Shown: positions 47,827 to 56,587, counted from the first letter of the stretch. The stretch: 64,000 bases of DNA from Prochlorococcus sp. AG-442-B03 (GCA_003212395.1 QCPU01000001.1:196354-260353), one strand, 5' to 3'. Numbers and translations: made by a program. Notes: generated by a model not told the origin, from the letters alone.

Positions 47827-48431
47827 GGAATTTGTGAGGCAATTGAACAATAAGCAGACCAGCCCGTCATTCGACGAGGATCTGATCTACCTAAATCGTC
47901 TACAGCTTCAAATACAGCATTGCCCGAGGCTTCTGCTTTATCAAATGCTGAAAGTAAGGGTATAAATGTATCAAAAACATATAAACCAAAATTTTCTAGA
48001 GCTGCTTTGGCTTGTTGCGCTGCTTTTTGCTGTCTAAAATCAACTTTTACTATTACTACAGCATGGTTAACTTTTAAGTTGCTTAATAAATTAGCTAGTT
48101 CAACAGTTAATTCCACTGATCTTGCTTTTGCAGTTGTAGGTAAGATAACTAAATCTGAACCATAAGCTAAGTGTTTAAGTTCTTCTTGATCACTGCTAGC
48201 CTGGCCATCAGTTATTACAATTTCTGATGATCTTGATGCTTTAGCAGCTGAACTGACGGGAAAAACTGGAAATGGAAGATTGCCTCTTGTTGCGTATGCT
48301 AATGCAGATCTATTCTTGTCAGCATCGACTATGCAAACTTTTTTACCTTCAGAATGCCAAACACTAGCAAGGTGAATACTTGTGCAGGTCTTGGCCACAC
48401 CCCCTTTTTGTCCGCAAACGGTAATGAACAA
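47760..48431 (-). CDS. Orphan ParA/MinD-family ATPase
   Basis: A 223-aa Walker-type ATPase of the ParA family, which position plasmids, chromosomes, carboxysomes or other cargo by patterning on the nucleoid or membrane. The deviant Walker A is CGQKGGVAKTCTS near residues 6-18, with both lysines kept, and the Walker A' is VDADKNRSALAYA near 36; the Walker B region VITDGQAS is near 72. It lacks the N-terminal DNA-binding domain of long ParA proteins, and no parB or parS is seen here. It overlaps a small membrane-protein gene at its 3' end. Confidence 0.9.
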   Translation of the reverse strand: MFITVCGQKGGVAKTCTSIHLASVWHSEGKKVCIVDADKNRSALAYATRGNLPFPVFPVSSAAKASRSSEIVITDGQASSDQEELKHLAYGSDLVILPTTAKARSVELTVELANLLSNLKVNHAVVIVKVDFRQQKAAQQAKAALENFGLYVFDTFIPLLSAFDKAEASGNAVFEAVDDLGRSDPRRMTGWSAYCSIASQIPCLISKPSSDINNLNNQQPISA

Positions 48432-48583
48432 TTTTTTATTTTTTTATTTCTCTTACTTTGGAGAATAATTTCTTAATGTCAAGAGAAATTGATTTTTAAT
48501 GCTTAAAAACTTATTTTTTGAAATATTTTAAAGAGGTTAATATTTTTAGATAACCTTATAAAGTTCTTTATTTAAATAGGCTA

Positions 48584-49546
48584 GTGAAGAAAAGAATTGG
48601 ATTAGGTACTTGGTCTTGGGGAAATAAGCTTTTTTGGAATTACCAATCTACAAATGACGATGATTTACGTGAGACATATAATGAAGCTTTAAGAAGAGGT
48701 TTTGATCTAATTGATACTGCAGATTCATACGGTACTGGGAATCTTCAGGGTAGAAGTGAATTATTGATAGGCAAATTTTTACTAAATACTTCTTCAGAAA
48801 AGAAAAAAAGAATTCAAGTAGCAACTAAACTTGCACCTTATCCCTGGAGAATCGGTGAAAGAGGTTTTAATAAACCTTTTTTGAAAAGTTTAGAAAGACT
48901 AAATAACAAATTAGATATAGTGCAATTACATTGGACAACTGCAAAATACAATCCTTGGCAGGAATTAGGGCTTCTAAATAATCTTTGCGATTTAAAAGAT
49001 AAAGGCTTTGATTTTCAAATCGGCTTATCCAATATAGGTCCTAAAAGATTGACGAAATTAATTAATTTCTTAGCAACAAGAGATCAGAGCATAAAAAGTG
49101 TACAGATACAGTTTTCTTTGCTTGCTCCCGATTTACAAAAACAATATCAGGTAAAAAAAATTTGCGAAGAAAATAATATTGATTTCTTTGCTTATAGTCC
49201 TTTGTCTTTTGGAATACTTTGTATTGATCCAGATAAAGAAGACAATAAAGAAAAAAGTTTTATTCGAAATGCTTTATTTAAAAATTATAAAAAACCAACA
49301 TATGAATTGAGGAAGTGTCTAAAAAGAATTGCGCATCAAAGATCAGTTTCCCAAGCGCAAGTAGCAATTAATTGGTGTTGTTATCAAGGAACTATTCCAC
49401 TTGTTGGAATGCGAAAAAAATCTCAAGTTATAGATGTAGCGAATGTATTTAGTTGGAATTTAAATAAAAATGAATTTAATTTACTTCAGGAAGTTTCAAA
49501 AAAATGTTTAAAAAAAATGCCGAAAAATCCTTTTTCGAGTAATTAA
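48584..49546 (+). CDS. Aldo/keto reductase family oxidoreductase
   Basis: A 320-aa NADPH-dependent TIM-barrel reductase, substrate unknown. The catalytic tetrad is visible: Asp and Tyr in LIDTADSYGTG near residues 42-52, Lys in VATKLAPYP near 82, and His in VQLHWTT near 118. The GTG start gives an N-terminus (KKRIGLGTWSWGNK) that matches the family. Its C-terminal strand INWCCYQGTIPLVGMRKKSQV has the nucleotide-binding region (PLVGMRKKSQ). It stands alone upstream of the ssrA region. Confidence 0.9.
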   Translation: MKKRIGLGTWSWGNKLFWNYQSTNDDDLRETYNEALRRGFDLIDTADSYGTGNLQGRSELLIGKFLLNTSSEKKKRIQVATKLAPYPWRIGERGFNKPFLKSLERLNNKLDIVQLHWTTAKYNPWQELGLLNNLCDLKDKGFDFQIGLSNIGPKRLTKLINFLATRDQSIKSVQIQFSLLAPDLQKQYQVKKICEENNIDFFAYSPLSFGILCIDPDKEDNKEKSFIRNALFKNYKKPTYELRKCLKRIAHQRSVSQAQVAINWCCYQGTIPLVGMRKKSQVIDVANVFSWNLNKNEFNLLQEVSKKCLKKMPKNPFSSN

Positions 49547-49554
49547 TTATATTT

Positions 49555-49692
49555 TTAGCTAGATATTTTCTTATTTTTTTTTATTTGATAACCACTATTC
49601 CATAGTTCATTGGGAAATTTTTCACCAGTAAATCTAATAACTTTTGGTTTGAGATTTATTATCAAGTCATTTAGTTTTTTATTAGATTCCAT
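49555..49692 (-). CDS. Small hypothetical protein (45 aa) beside ssrA
   Basis: A short frame starting MESNKKLNDLIINLKP and continuing with KVIRFTGEKFPNELWNSGY before a Lys-rich end. It lies between the aldo/keto reductase stop and the tmRNA gene, reading on the tmRNA strand. The varied, non-repetitive composition with Trp and Pro suggests a true small protein rather than chance. No domain recognised. Confidence 0.5.
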   Translation of the reverse strand: MESNKKLNDLIINLKPKVIRFTGEKFPNELWNSGYQIKKNKKISS

Positions 49693-49854
49693 TTTTCAAG
49701 TTTGGATTTCTTAATAAGATAAATTAATTTAAAACTTATCTTCTCAGTATTTATACTTATAAAATTAAAAAAATTCTTTTTAATACAAGTAATTGCAGCA
49801 ATATTTACACACTAATAAATTATCTACTACAACTTCTTCGTTTTTCAAAAAAGT

Positions 49855-50105
49855 GGAGTCCTTCCAGACTCCTCGTATCATTTGGTTGATAAGGCTGATA
49901 TAACCCCATCTCCTTTAGGATCAAGCAGCAACTGGTGCTGTTTGACGGGAGAAACTAACGATTTTGTTAGCATTTGTGTTTTTGCTCTAACCGAGCAGGC
50001 TTCAGTCATCTTCCTTATGCCCCGTCGAAACCATTACAACCCCAAATAGTGGAGTTGAGCGGAATCGAACCGCTGTCCGAAACATCGGTTGAGATCACCT
50101 AGTCC
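49855..50105 (-). ncRNA. ssrA: Circularly permuted (two-piece) tmRNA
   Basis: Rescues stalled ribosomes. On the minus strand the acceptor piece comes first: a T arm (GCGGTTCGATTCCGC, near 50058-50074) and the acceptor strand CAACTCC plus discriminator A (50050-50057). After only about six bases the coding piece begins with GGGGTTG (50043 downward), which pairs over 7 bp with CAACTCC, including one G-U. The tag frame reads ANKIVSFSRQTAPVAA and then TGA, from 49971 to 49921. The piece ends near 49855 in a hairpin GGAGTC...GACTCC. CCA is not encoded. The 5' limit of the acceptor piece is estimated. Confidence 0.93.
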
Positions 50106-50120
50106 AATTGGACATTTATA
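50102..50120 (-). promoter_or_regulatory. Candidate ssrA -10 box and palindrome
   Basis: On the minus strand TATAAA (50120-50115) precedes the acceptor piece and is followed directly by GTCCAATTGGAC, a perfect 12-bp palindrome (50102-50113), about where transcription should begin. It may be an operator or a 5' stem of the precursor. No good -35 box is seen. Confidence 0.35.
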
Positions 50121-50173
50121 TTCTGACAGGCAAAATGGTTATTGAATAGTTTTTTTATTAAGTTTTATCGTAT

Positions 50174-51298
50174 ATGAATGTAGTCGCATCAACTCCGGAG
50201 GGACTAGAGAAATCTTTAGCTGAAGAAATTTCAAATTTAGGCGGCTTTAATATTAATACTTATAAAAGATTTATTAATTTTGAATGTAGTTTTGAAACTT
50301 TTTATAGAGTTCATTTCTATTCCAGATTAGCTTTTCGTTTTTATAGAGAAATTGCAAGTTTTAATTGCTATGATAAGCAATCTTTATATGAGGGGGTTAG
50401 AGATTCATTTGATTGGTTAAATTGGTTGCACTTTGATAAGACGTTTAATGTTCAGGTAACTGGGAGAACATCTTCTTTAAGTCATACACATTTTACTGCT
50501 CTTGAAGTAAAAAATTCTATAACTGATTTGCAACAGACAGTTTGGAATAAAAGATCAAATATTTCTATAGATAATCCTGATTTTATAATTCATCTTCATT
50601 TAAATAATAATAAAGCAATTCTCAGTCTTCAAAGCAGTGTGGAAAGCTTACACAAAAGAGGCTATAGACCCGCAGTTGGAAATGCCCCATTAAAAGAAAA
50701 TTTAGCTTCTGGATTGATAAATATGACTCAATGGAATGGCAAAGTCCCATTAATAGATTTTATGTGTGGTTCAGGAACTTTTTTAATTGAGGCAGCAAAC
50801 CAATTCCTTGGAGTTCCCATAAATATTGATCAAGTATATCTTTTTGAGAATTGGTTGGACTTTAGTAAAGACATTTATCTTAATGAAAAAAATAAGGCAA
50901 AAAATAAAATTATAAATTATGAAAAATTACCAACAATAATAGGCTGTGAAATTAATAAAAAGGTCTTTGAGCAGGCGAATGTAAACATATCATTGGCTGG
51001 ACTCAAAAATTATATTGAACTTATAAATAATGATTTTTTAGAACTCCAATTAAAATCCAGACCTGGGATTATTATATGTAATCCTCCATACGGCAAAAAG
51101 TTGGGTGATGAAAATGAATTGATTTGTTTATACGAACAAATAGGAATCTTCTTAAAAAATAACTTTTCAGGCTGGGAATTTTGGCTTCTAAGTGGAAATC
51201 CAAAACTAACAAAATATTTGAAAATGAAATCTTCATTGAAAATTCCCGTTAGTAATGGGGGGATAGATTGTAGATGGATAAAGTATTTAATAAGGTAA
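50174..51298 (+). CDS. rRNA guanine-N2 methyltransferase, RlmL/THUMP type
   Basis: A 374-aa RNA methyltransferase of the 'putative N6-adenine DNA methylase' COG0116 group, which in E. coli modifies 23S rRNA G2445. It has an N-terminal ferredoxin-like and THUMP part (residues about 40-150), a linker SLHKRGYRPAVGNAPLKENLASGLI (key part HKRGYRP near 160), the SAM motif I region DFMCGSGTFLIEAA near 196-209 and the catalytic NPPYGKKLGD near 302. It lacks the second, RlmK-like methylase domain of the E. coli fusion. Start ATG follows the ssrA region closely. Confidence 0.9.
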   Translation: MNVVASTPEGLEKSLAEEISNLGGFNINTYKRFINFECSFETFYRVHFYSRLAFRFYREIASFNCYDKQSLYEGVRDSFDWLNWLHFDKTFNVQVTGRTSSLSHTHFTALEVKNSITDLQQTVWNKRSNISIDNPDFIIHLHLNNNKAILSLQSSVESLHKRGYRPAVGNAPLKENLASGLINMTQWNGKVPLIDFMCGSGTFLIEAANQFLGVPINIDQVYLFENWLDFSKDIYLNEKNKAKNKIINYEKLPTIIGCEINKKVFEQANVNISLAGLKNYIELINNDFLELQLKSRPGIIICNPPYGKKLGDENELICLYEQIGIFLKNNFSGWEFWLLSGNPKLTKYLKMKSSLKIPVSNGGIDCRWIKYLIR

Positions 51299-51299
51299 T

Positions 51300-51686
51300 T
51301 TATTTTTTGCCTAAAACGGCCTTGGTTGTCTTACCTAAACCTTCTAATGTTTGGGGGAGATAAGGCCCTTTGGATAATTTTCCTCCTAGCTTCAAACTTA
51401 AGCCTGCAAGAAATAAATCGATAAATATTATGAGCAATAAATTATATTCAATACTCCAGTTATTATATTTTGATAGAAAAAGATAAAAAATAATATGGAT
51501 GCAAATTAGTACTAATAATAGTAATGTGCTTCCAATTGCTAAAAATATTCCACCACTAATTAATCTTCTTTTTTCTCTATCTACTTCTTGAAGAGCTATT
51601 CTTACATGCAAATCCATCACTGAACTTGCGATAGCAGAAATTCTTGAAGCGGTATTTGCAAAGTTTTTATTTTTTGGTTTTTCCAT
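51300..51686 (-). CDS. Phage-holin-superfamily (YqjE/DUF1469-like) membrane protein
   Basis: A protein of about 128 aa with a polar N-terminus (RISAIASSVMDLHVRIALQEVDREKRR, typical of the group by its LQEVDREKRRL), then two membrane helices (ISGGIFLAIGSTLLLLVLICIHI and LLLIIFIDLFLAGLSLKLGG) and a basic tail. This matches the Phage_holin_3_6/YqjE layout; it is not a lysis gene. An in-frame ATG at 51701 would overlap the upstream gene by 14 bases; the ATG at 51686 gives a two-base gap. It follows a DUF883-like gene, as yqjE follows yqjD in enterobacteria. Confidence 0.75.
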   Translation of the reverse strand: MEKPKNKNFANTASRISAIASSVMDLHVRIALQEVDREKRRLISGGIFLAIGSTLLLLVLICIHIIFYLFLSKYNNWSIEYNLLLIIFIDLFLAGLSLKLGGKLSKGPYLPQTLEGLGKTTKAVLGKK

Positions 51687-51687
51687 A

Positions 51688-52149
51688 TTATTTTCTTCCA
51701 CTATTTAGGATAGTACCTATTAGTAAACCAATACTTGCTGCAATAGCAATAGATAATAGTGGTTTTTTTCTGATTGGACTTTCTATTTTTGGTCTAAGAG
51801 TATTGTTAAGTTCTTCTAGTAACTCTTCTAATTGACTTTCGATAGGTTCAATTTTGTCTGATATCTCCCAATTGTTTTCTCTTATTGAATCAATGATTTC
51901 AAATAGTTGGGTTTTTATTCCAATTGCTGAGGTTCCACTATGGCTAGCTATTACTTCAACTAAATCATCTATACTTCCTTTTGTGGCTTCAAGGGTTTGT
52001 TGAGCAATGGTGGGCCATTTTTCTTTTATTAAGGGTATTAAACTGTCAATTTTTTCAAGTAACCATTTTTCCGAGATAACTTCTTGTTCAGGAAGTTCAG
52101 AGTTATCTTCTTTTGCTTCTACTTCTTTGGGAGGATGGTAAGTCTCCAT
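51688..52149 (-). CDS. DUF883-like (ElaB/YqjD-type) membrane-anchored protein
   Basis: A 153-aa protein with an acidic, helical N-terminal 120 residues (LLEKIDSLIPLIKEKWPTIA, LEELLEELNNTL) and a C-terminal basic-then-hydrophobic end, IRKKPLLSIAIAASIGLLIGTIL. The ending repeats the DUF883 rule of a basic, proline-containing turn followed by a Gly/Ala-rich membrane helix and a short basic tail. E. coli YqjD and ElaB tether ribosomes to the membrane in stationary phase. It is the first gene of the pair with the YqjE-like protein. Assignment is by pattern, not by close similarity. Confidence 0.65.
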   Translation of the reverse strand: METYHPPKEVEAKEDNSELPEQEVISEKWLLEKIDSLIPLIKEKWPTIAQQTLEATKGSIDDLVEVIASHSGTSAIGIKTQLFEIIDSIRENNWEISDKIEPIESQLEELLEELNNTLRPKIESPIRKKPLLSIAIAASIGLLIGTILNSGRK

Positions 52150-52319
52150 TATTTAAACTTATTTATTTTAAGATTAGACCCTATTTTCTTAATTTGGAAC
52201 CCTTATCTAAAGAATTGTGGGAATTATATAGGAAAAAAACATATAAAAGTTTATTTACATTTTATTTATCTACTCTGTTCTGCAAGAAGGTTTTGTTAAG
52301 CTATTACTGAATTTATTAA

Positions 52320-52475
52320 ATGAGTTTAAATTTCATCATGGATATTACATTTGCATCATTAATTTTTGCATCTCGCACAATCCCTACAGATTTTGGATTA
52401 GTAGCTGCAGCTATTGCTGGAGCTGGAAGTTTGCTATTCATTGCTCTAAGATTTGTTCCTGATGCAAGTAATTAA
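52320..52475 (+). CDS. Small single-pass membrane protein (51 aa)
   Basis: A short frame (MSLNFIMDITFASLIFASR), possibly starting at the second Met (MDITF). A hydrophobic segment near residues 26-43 (LVAAAIAGAGSLLFIALRFV) is preceded by a polar loop TIPTDFG. The style is that of small thylakoid proteins, and the composition is far from random, but I do not recognise it as a known Psb, Psa, Pet or Ndh subunit. It sits between a divergent DUF883-like gene and the LigD-like gene. Confidence 0.6.
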   Translation: MSLNFIMDITFASLIFASRTIPTDFGLVAAAIAGAGSLLFIALRFVPDASN

Positions 52476-52551
52476 ATAACAGGAACCATCTTAAGAAAAT
52501 ATATCTTTATCTAAACTTTGTTTTGAAAATAGATTCGATTTATTTATCAAC

Positions 52552-52920
52552 TTGATTATGAATAAATGGGTTTTGCTTGAACACAAAGTTTATTCTGCTA
52601 AAGCATTAAATATTCATTATGATTTTCTTGTTGAAAATGGAAAAGATTGTTTAACTTGGAAATTTTTAAAATTACCTTTATTAAATCAAGCTTCTATAGA
52701 AATTTTTAAGCAGCCAAATCATAGACTTGTATGGCTATACAGAATAGAACATGAACTTTCTGATAATAGAGGGAATGTAAAAAGAATTGATCATGGAACT
52801 TTTAAAAAAGTTTCTGATAAATTGGACTCAGAATATTGTAGATTCATTTTGGATGGTGCACTTCTTTATGGTTTGTTTGAAATTTCGGCAAATTCTTGTA
52901 GATTGAGCAAAAAATATTAA
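52552..52920 (+). CDS. Small LigD 3'-phosphoesterase-like protein
   Basis: A 122-aa protein resembling the N-terminal (3'-phosphoesterase) domain of LigD, found as a stand-alone protein in some bacteria. The pattern LLEHKV...IHYDFLVENGKDCLTWKF near residues 8-40 matches the family HxD-L-x-L-E..LxTW layout, and HRLVWLYRIEHELSDNRGNVKRIDHGTF near 70-97 (key parts DNRGNVKRIDHGTF) matches its HRL..Y..YEG..xGGRGxVxRxDxGT element. No Ku or ligase/polymerase domains are in the window. Activity is not proven; assignment is from remembered family pattern. Confidence 0.6.
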   Translation: MIMNKWVLLEHKVYSAKALNIHYDFLVENGKDCLTWKFLKLPLLNQASIEIFKQPNHRLVWLYRIEHELSDNRGNVKRIDHGTFKKVSDKLDSEYCRFILDGALLYGLFEISANSCRLSKKY

Positions 52921-52996
52921 TATTCATTTATAAATAAACGTAATATTTCTATTGAGAATTTTCGCAAATTAGTTATTCTTATTTAGCTATTGAGAC

Positions 52997-55900
52997 TTGA
53001 GATTGGTACATATCAATCAGGTCGAGTTTGAAAATTTTAAATCTTTTGGGGGAAGCATAAAAATTCCTCTTGAAGAAGGTTTTACAGTGGTAACGGGGCC
53101 TAATGGTTCTGGGAAAAGTAATATTTTAGATGGAATTTTATTCTGTTTAGGTTTAGCAAATAGTAGAGGGATGAGGGCAGAAAGATTACCAGATCTAATA
53201 AATAACTCCAAAGTTAAAGAGGGTAAGTCATCTGAAACATCTGTATCGGTAAAATTTAATATTCAAGATTGGTCTCCAAGAGAGGACCTTCCGCCCTTGG
53301 AACTAGAAGAAGAAGAAATTGCCCTTAATAAAGGTCAAAAAGAATGGGTAGTTTCTAGAAAATTAAGGCTTATGCCAGGTGGTTCTTATGCTTCGACTTA
53401 TACTTCAGATGGAAAACAATGTACCTTGCAACAAATACAGAGAATATTAAGGGATATTAGTGTTGATCCTGAGGGTAGCAATGTTGTTATGCAGGGTGAT
53501 GTAACAAGAATAGTATCAATGAATAATAAAGAGAGGAGAAATCTTATTGATGAATTAGCAGGAGTAGCACTTTTTGATACAAGAATAGAACAAACTAATG
53601 CAAAATTAAATGACGTTTTTGAAAGACAAGAAAGATGTGAAATTTTAGAAAATGAATTGCAATCTAGTAAGAATAAGCTTGAAAAAGAATGTGAAAAAGC
53701 AAAGCGATATAAAGAGTTAAAGGCAAAACTACTACAAATAATGGAATTAGAGAAGGTTCTTATTTTTGATAAACAAGTTAAGCATGTTGAATCTATAGAA
53801 AAAAAAGAAATTGAAATTGAAAAAAATAAAATATTATTTAATAAACAAAAAGAATCTATTAGTAAAGAAATATCAGTCTTAGAAAATGCTTTGAAAATAT
53901 TGGTTGATGAGCTTAAGGAGAAAGGAGAGGATACTTTGATAAAAGTGAATTCTGATATTGGAAGTATTAATTCTAGCTTGAGAGAACTTGATAGGATATC
54001 AAGTCTGAATAAAGAAGAAGGTATTAAATTACAAAAGCAGAGAGATGAAATTGTAATTTCTAAGAGGAATATCGAGTCAGAAAAGATGAGACAAGAAAAT
54101 TTCGATGAAAATTTTTTAAATCAATTGAACTTGCAAATTGATGCTCTCACTTTAAAACACAAACTATCCAGAAAAAAACTTTCTGATGCGGCTGGAGAAT
54201 CTGGAGAATTCTCAAAACAAAGTATCAAATTAAATGCTGAGCTTGAAAGTATAAAAAATCAAATTAATCCTTTGGAAATAAAAAAAAGGAAAATTGAAGA
54301 AGAAACTATTCAAAATAATATTCAAAAAGATGAGATATTGTCTCAGATTGAATCTTTAGAATTAGAAAAGCAGAAACTTTTTGAGGGAAATCAAAGAAAA
54401 AAAGAGATATCTGATACAAAGAATAAAAACTTGGCAAGTAATAGCTCAGAAATTAATTCTTTAAAAAATGAAATTGATTTATTAATTAAAACTAAATCAA
54501 GGCTAAACAACGAGCAATTAAGGCTTGAAAAGGATTTATCTAGATTCGAAAGCAGGAAAGAAGCTTTAAACGAATCTAGAGGTTCATATGCTCTCAGAAT
54601 TATCTTAGAAGCAGGGTTAGAGGGTATACATGGATATGTAGCTCAACTTGGACAGGTAAGTGAGAAAAATAGATATGCATTAGAAATAGCTGCTGGCAAT
54701 AGATTAGGACAAGTTGTTGTTGATAATGATAATATTGCTGCTAAAGCAATTGAAATCCTTAAAAAGAAGAAAGCGGGAAGATTAACTTTCTTACCTTTAA
54801 ATAGAATTAAAAGTCAAAAAAAGAATTATGTAATTTCAACATTTGAAAATAACAGAGAGAATGGATTTATTGATAAAGCTATTAATCTAATTACTTTTGA
54901 TGAAGTCTATTCAGATGTTTTTCGATATGTTTTTGGAGATACATTGGTTTTTTCCGACTTATCCTCAGCTAGGTTATCTACAAAAAAAAATAGGTTGGTT
55001 ACCTTAAGTGGTGAATTATTAGAAGCAAGTGGTGCTATTACAGGAGGCAGTAAATTAAATAAAGATTTGGCTTATAGGTTTGGAATTAACAATGATATTG
55101 ATGATTCCAGTCCTATAAAAGAAAGATTAATAGTTATCGAAGAAGCTTTAAAAGAGTCAAATAATGATTTGATAATAAAAAATAATAGACTTAGTAAATT
55201 AAATTCTAACCGTAGTCAAATAATTGAGGATTGTGCCTCATTTAACAAAGAAATTGAAGTAAATCAAGATTCTCTTAAGGCTATCTTGGAAAGAATTGAG
55301 GATTGTAAATCGAGATTAAATAAACTTGATACTGCTACTAATTTATTAGTTAATGAGCTAAATCATTTAAAACATGAATTGAAGCCTCATCATGATAAGT
55401 TTGATCAATTACAAATCATTCAAAAGGCAAATTATGAAAAAAATCAAAAATCATCATTAATAACTTTTAATAACGATTTTAGTATTCTTGATAAAAAACT
55501 TGAATTACTTATTAAAGAGAGAAATACATTACTAGATAAAAAGAATCAATTTGCGTTAAATAAAGAGCGTATTAATAATTCATTAAAAATTACTTTAATA
55601 CAAGAAAAAAACTTACAGGAATCTATTAAACAACTCGCAATTGCTCATAGTGAATGGATAGAAAAAAGAGATGCATTTAATAAAGAGCTTTCAGTTCTCG
55701 ATAATCAAAAAAATTCTCTAGAGAAGGATTTAGGTTTATTGAGAAGGAAAAGAGATGAATTAAATTCTTCAATTTCAAATAAAAGGCAAGAATATAATAA
55801 CTATCTTTTGAAGCTTGAATATCTTGAGAGGGATATGCATTCTCTTAAAGAAGAGATGAGGAGCGAGAAAATAAAATTAGAAAATTATAAAAAAGATCTA

Positions 55901-56587
55901 CCTGCTCCTTCCCCGGAGTTTGGAGAATATGAAGGGAGGAGTCTTGAATCTTTGCAATCAGAAATTTCGATCATAAATGCAAAACTACAAAGCTTAGAAC
56001 CTGTTAATATGTTGGCTCTTGATGAACTAGAAGAATTAATTGAGAGATTATCTGGTTTGCGAGAAAAATTAGAAATTCTATCTAATGAAAGATCTGAATT
56101 ATTGCTGAGAATAGAAACTGTATCTACGATGCGTCAGGAAGCTTTTATGCAAGCATTTACAGAAGTTGATAAACATTTTAGAGAAATTTTTGCAAATTTA
56201 TCTGATGGAGATGGATTTCTTCAACTTGAAAATCCTAATTCTCCTTTAGAAGGAGGATTAACTTTAGTGGCTCATCCTAAGGGAAAAAATGTCAGAAGAT
56301 TAGCCTCTATGTCAGGTGGTGAAAAATCGTTAACTGCTTTAAGTTTTTTATTTGCTCTGCAAAAGTATAAACCTTCACCTTTTTATGCATTAGATGAGGT
56401 TGATAGTTTTTTAGATGGTATTAATGTTGAAAGGTTGTCAAAACTAATATCGAATCAGTCATCAAATGCTCAATTTATAGTCGTAAGTCATAGAAGGCCT
56501 ATGATTAGTGCGTCTGAACGAACAATTGGGGTTGCGCAAGCAAGAGGTGCTAATACTCAAGTTGTTGGGTTACCAAATGCTGCATAA
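52997..56587 (+). CDS. smc: Chromosome segregation ATPase SMC
   Basis: Core of the bacterial condensin. The 1196-aa protein has the N-terminal Walker A GPNGSGKSNILDG near residues 34-46, two long coiled-coil stretches, a hinge near 500-660 (IHGYVAQLGQV, ITGGSKLN), and the C-terminal ATPase half with LSGGEKSLTA-type MSGGEKSLTALSFLFAL near 1105 and Walker B FYALDEVDSFLDG near 1130. The start is TTG; a second TTG two codons later (giving MVHINQVEF) is equally fitting. No scpA or scpB lies beside it. It follows the LigD-like gene by 76 bases. Confidence 0.96.
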   Translation: MRLVHINQVEFENFKSFGGSIKIPLEEGFTVVTGPNGSGKSNILDGILFCLGLANSRGMRAERLPDLINNSKVKEGKSSETSVSVKFNIQDWSPREDLPPLELEEEEIALNKGQKEWVVSRKLRLMPGGSYASTYTSDGKQCTLQQIQRILRDISVDPEGSNVVMQGDVTRIVSMNNKERRNLIDELAGVALFDTRIEQTNAKLNDVFERQERCEILENELQSSKNKLEKECEKAKRYKELKAKLLQIMELEKVLIFDKQVKHVESIEKKEIEIEKNKILFNKQKESISKEISVLENALKILVDELKEKGEDTLIKVNSDIGSINSSLRELDRISSLNKEEGIKLQKQRDEIVISKRNIESEKMRQENFDENFLNQLNLQIDALTLKHKLSRKKLSDAAGESGEFSKQSIKLNAELESIKNQINPLEIKKRKIEEETIQNNIQKDEILSQIESLELEKQKLFEGNQRKKEISDTKNKNLASNSSEINSLKNEIDLLIKTKSRLNNEQLRLEKDLSRFESRKEALNESRGSYALRIILEAGLEGIHGYVAQLGQVSEKNRYALEIAAGNRLGQVVVDNDNIAAKAIEILKKKKAGRLTFLPLNRIKSQKKNYVISTFENNRENGFIDKAINLITFDEVYSDVFRYVFGDTLVFSDLSSARLSTKKNRLVTLSGELLEASGAITGGSKLNKDLAYRFGINNDIDDSSPIKERLIVIEEALKESNNDLIIKNNRLSKLNSNRSQIIEDCASFNKEIEVNQDSLKAILERIEDCKSRLNKLDTATNLLVNELNHLKHELKPHHDKFDQLQIIQKANYEKNQKSSLITFNNDFSILDKKLELLIKERNTLLDKKNQFALNKERINNSLKITLIQEKNLQESIKQLAIAHSEWIEKRDAFNKELSVLDNQKNSLEKDLGLLRRKRDELNSSISNKRQEYNNYLLKLEYLERDMHSLKEEMRSEKIKLENYKKDLPAPSPEFGEYEGRSLESLQSEISIINAKLQSLEPVNMLALDELEELIERLSGLREKLEILSNERSELLLRIETVSTMRQEAFMQAFTEVDKHFREIFANLSDGDGFLQLENPNSPLEGGLTLVAHPKGKNVRRLASMSGGEKSLTALSFLFALQKYKPSPFYALDEVDSFLDGINVERLSKLISNQSSNAQFIVVSHRRPMISASERTIGVAQARGANTQVVGLPNAA

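Noticed and set aside
51300-51686. Prophage holin
   Set aside because: The holin-superfamily match reflects the YqjE-type fold; there are no phage genes, and the neighbour is DUF883-like.
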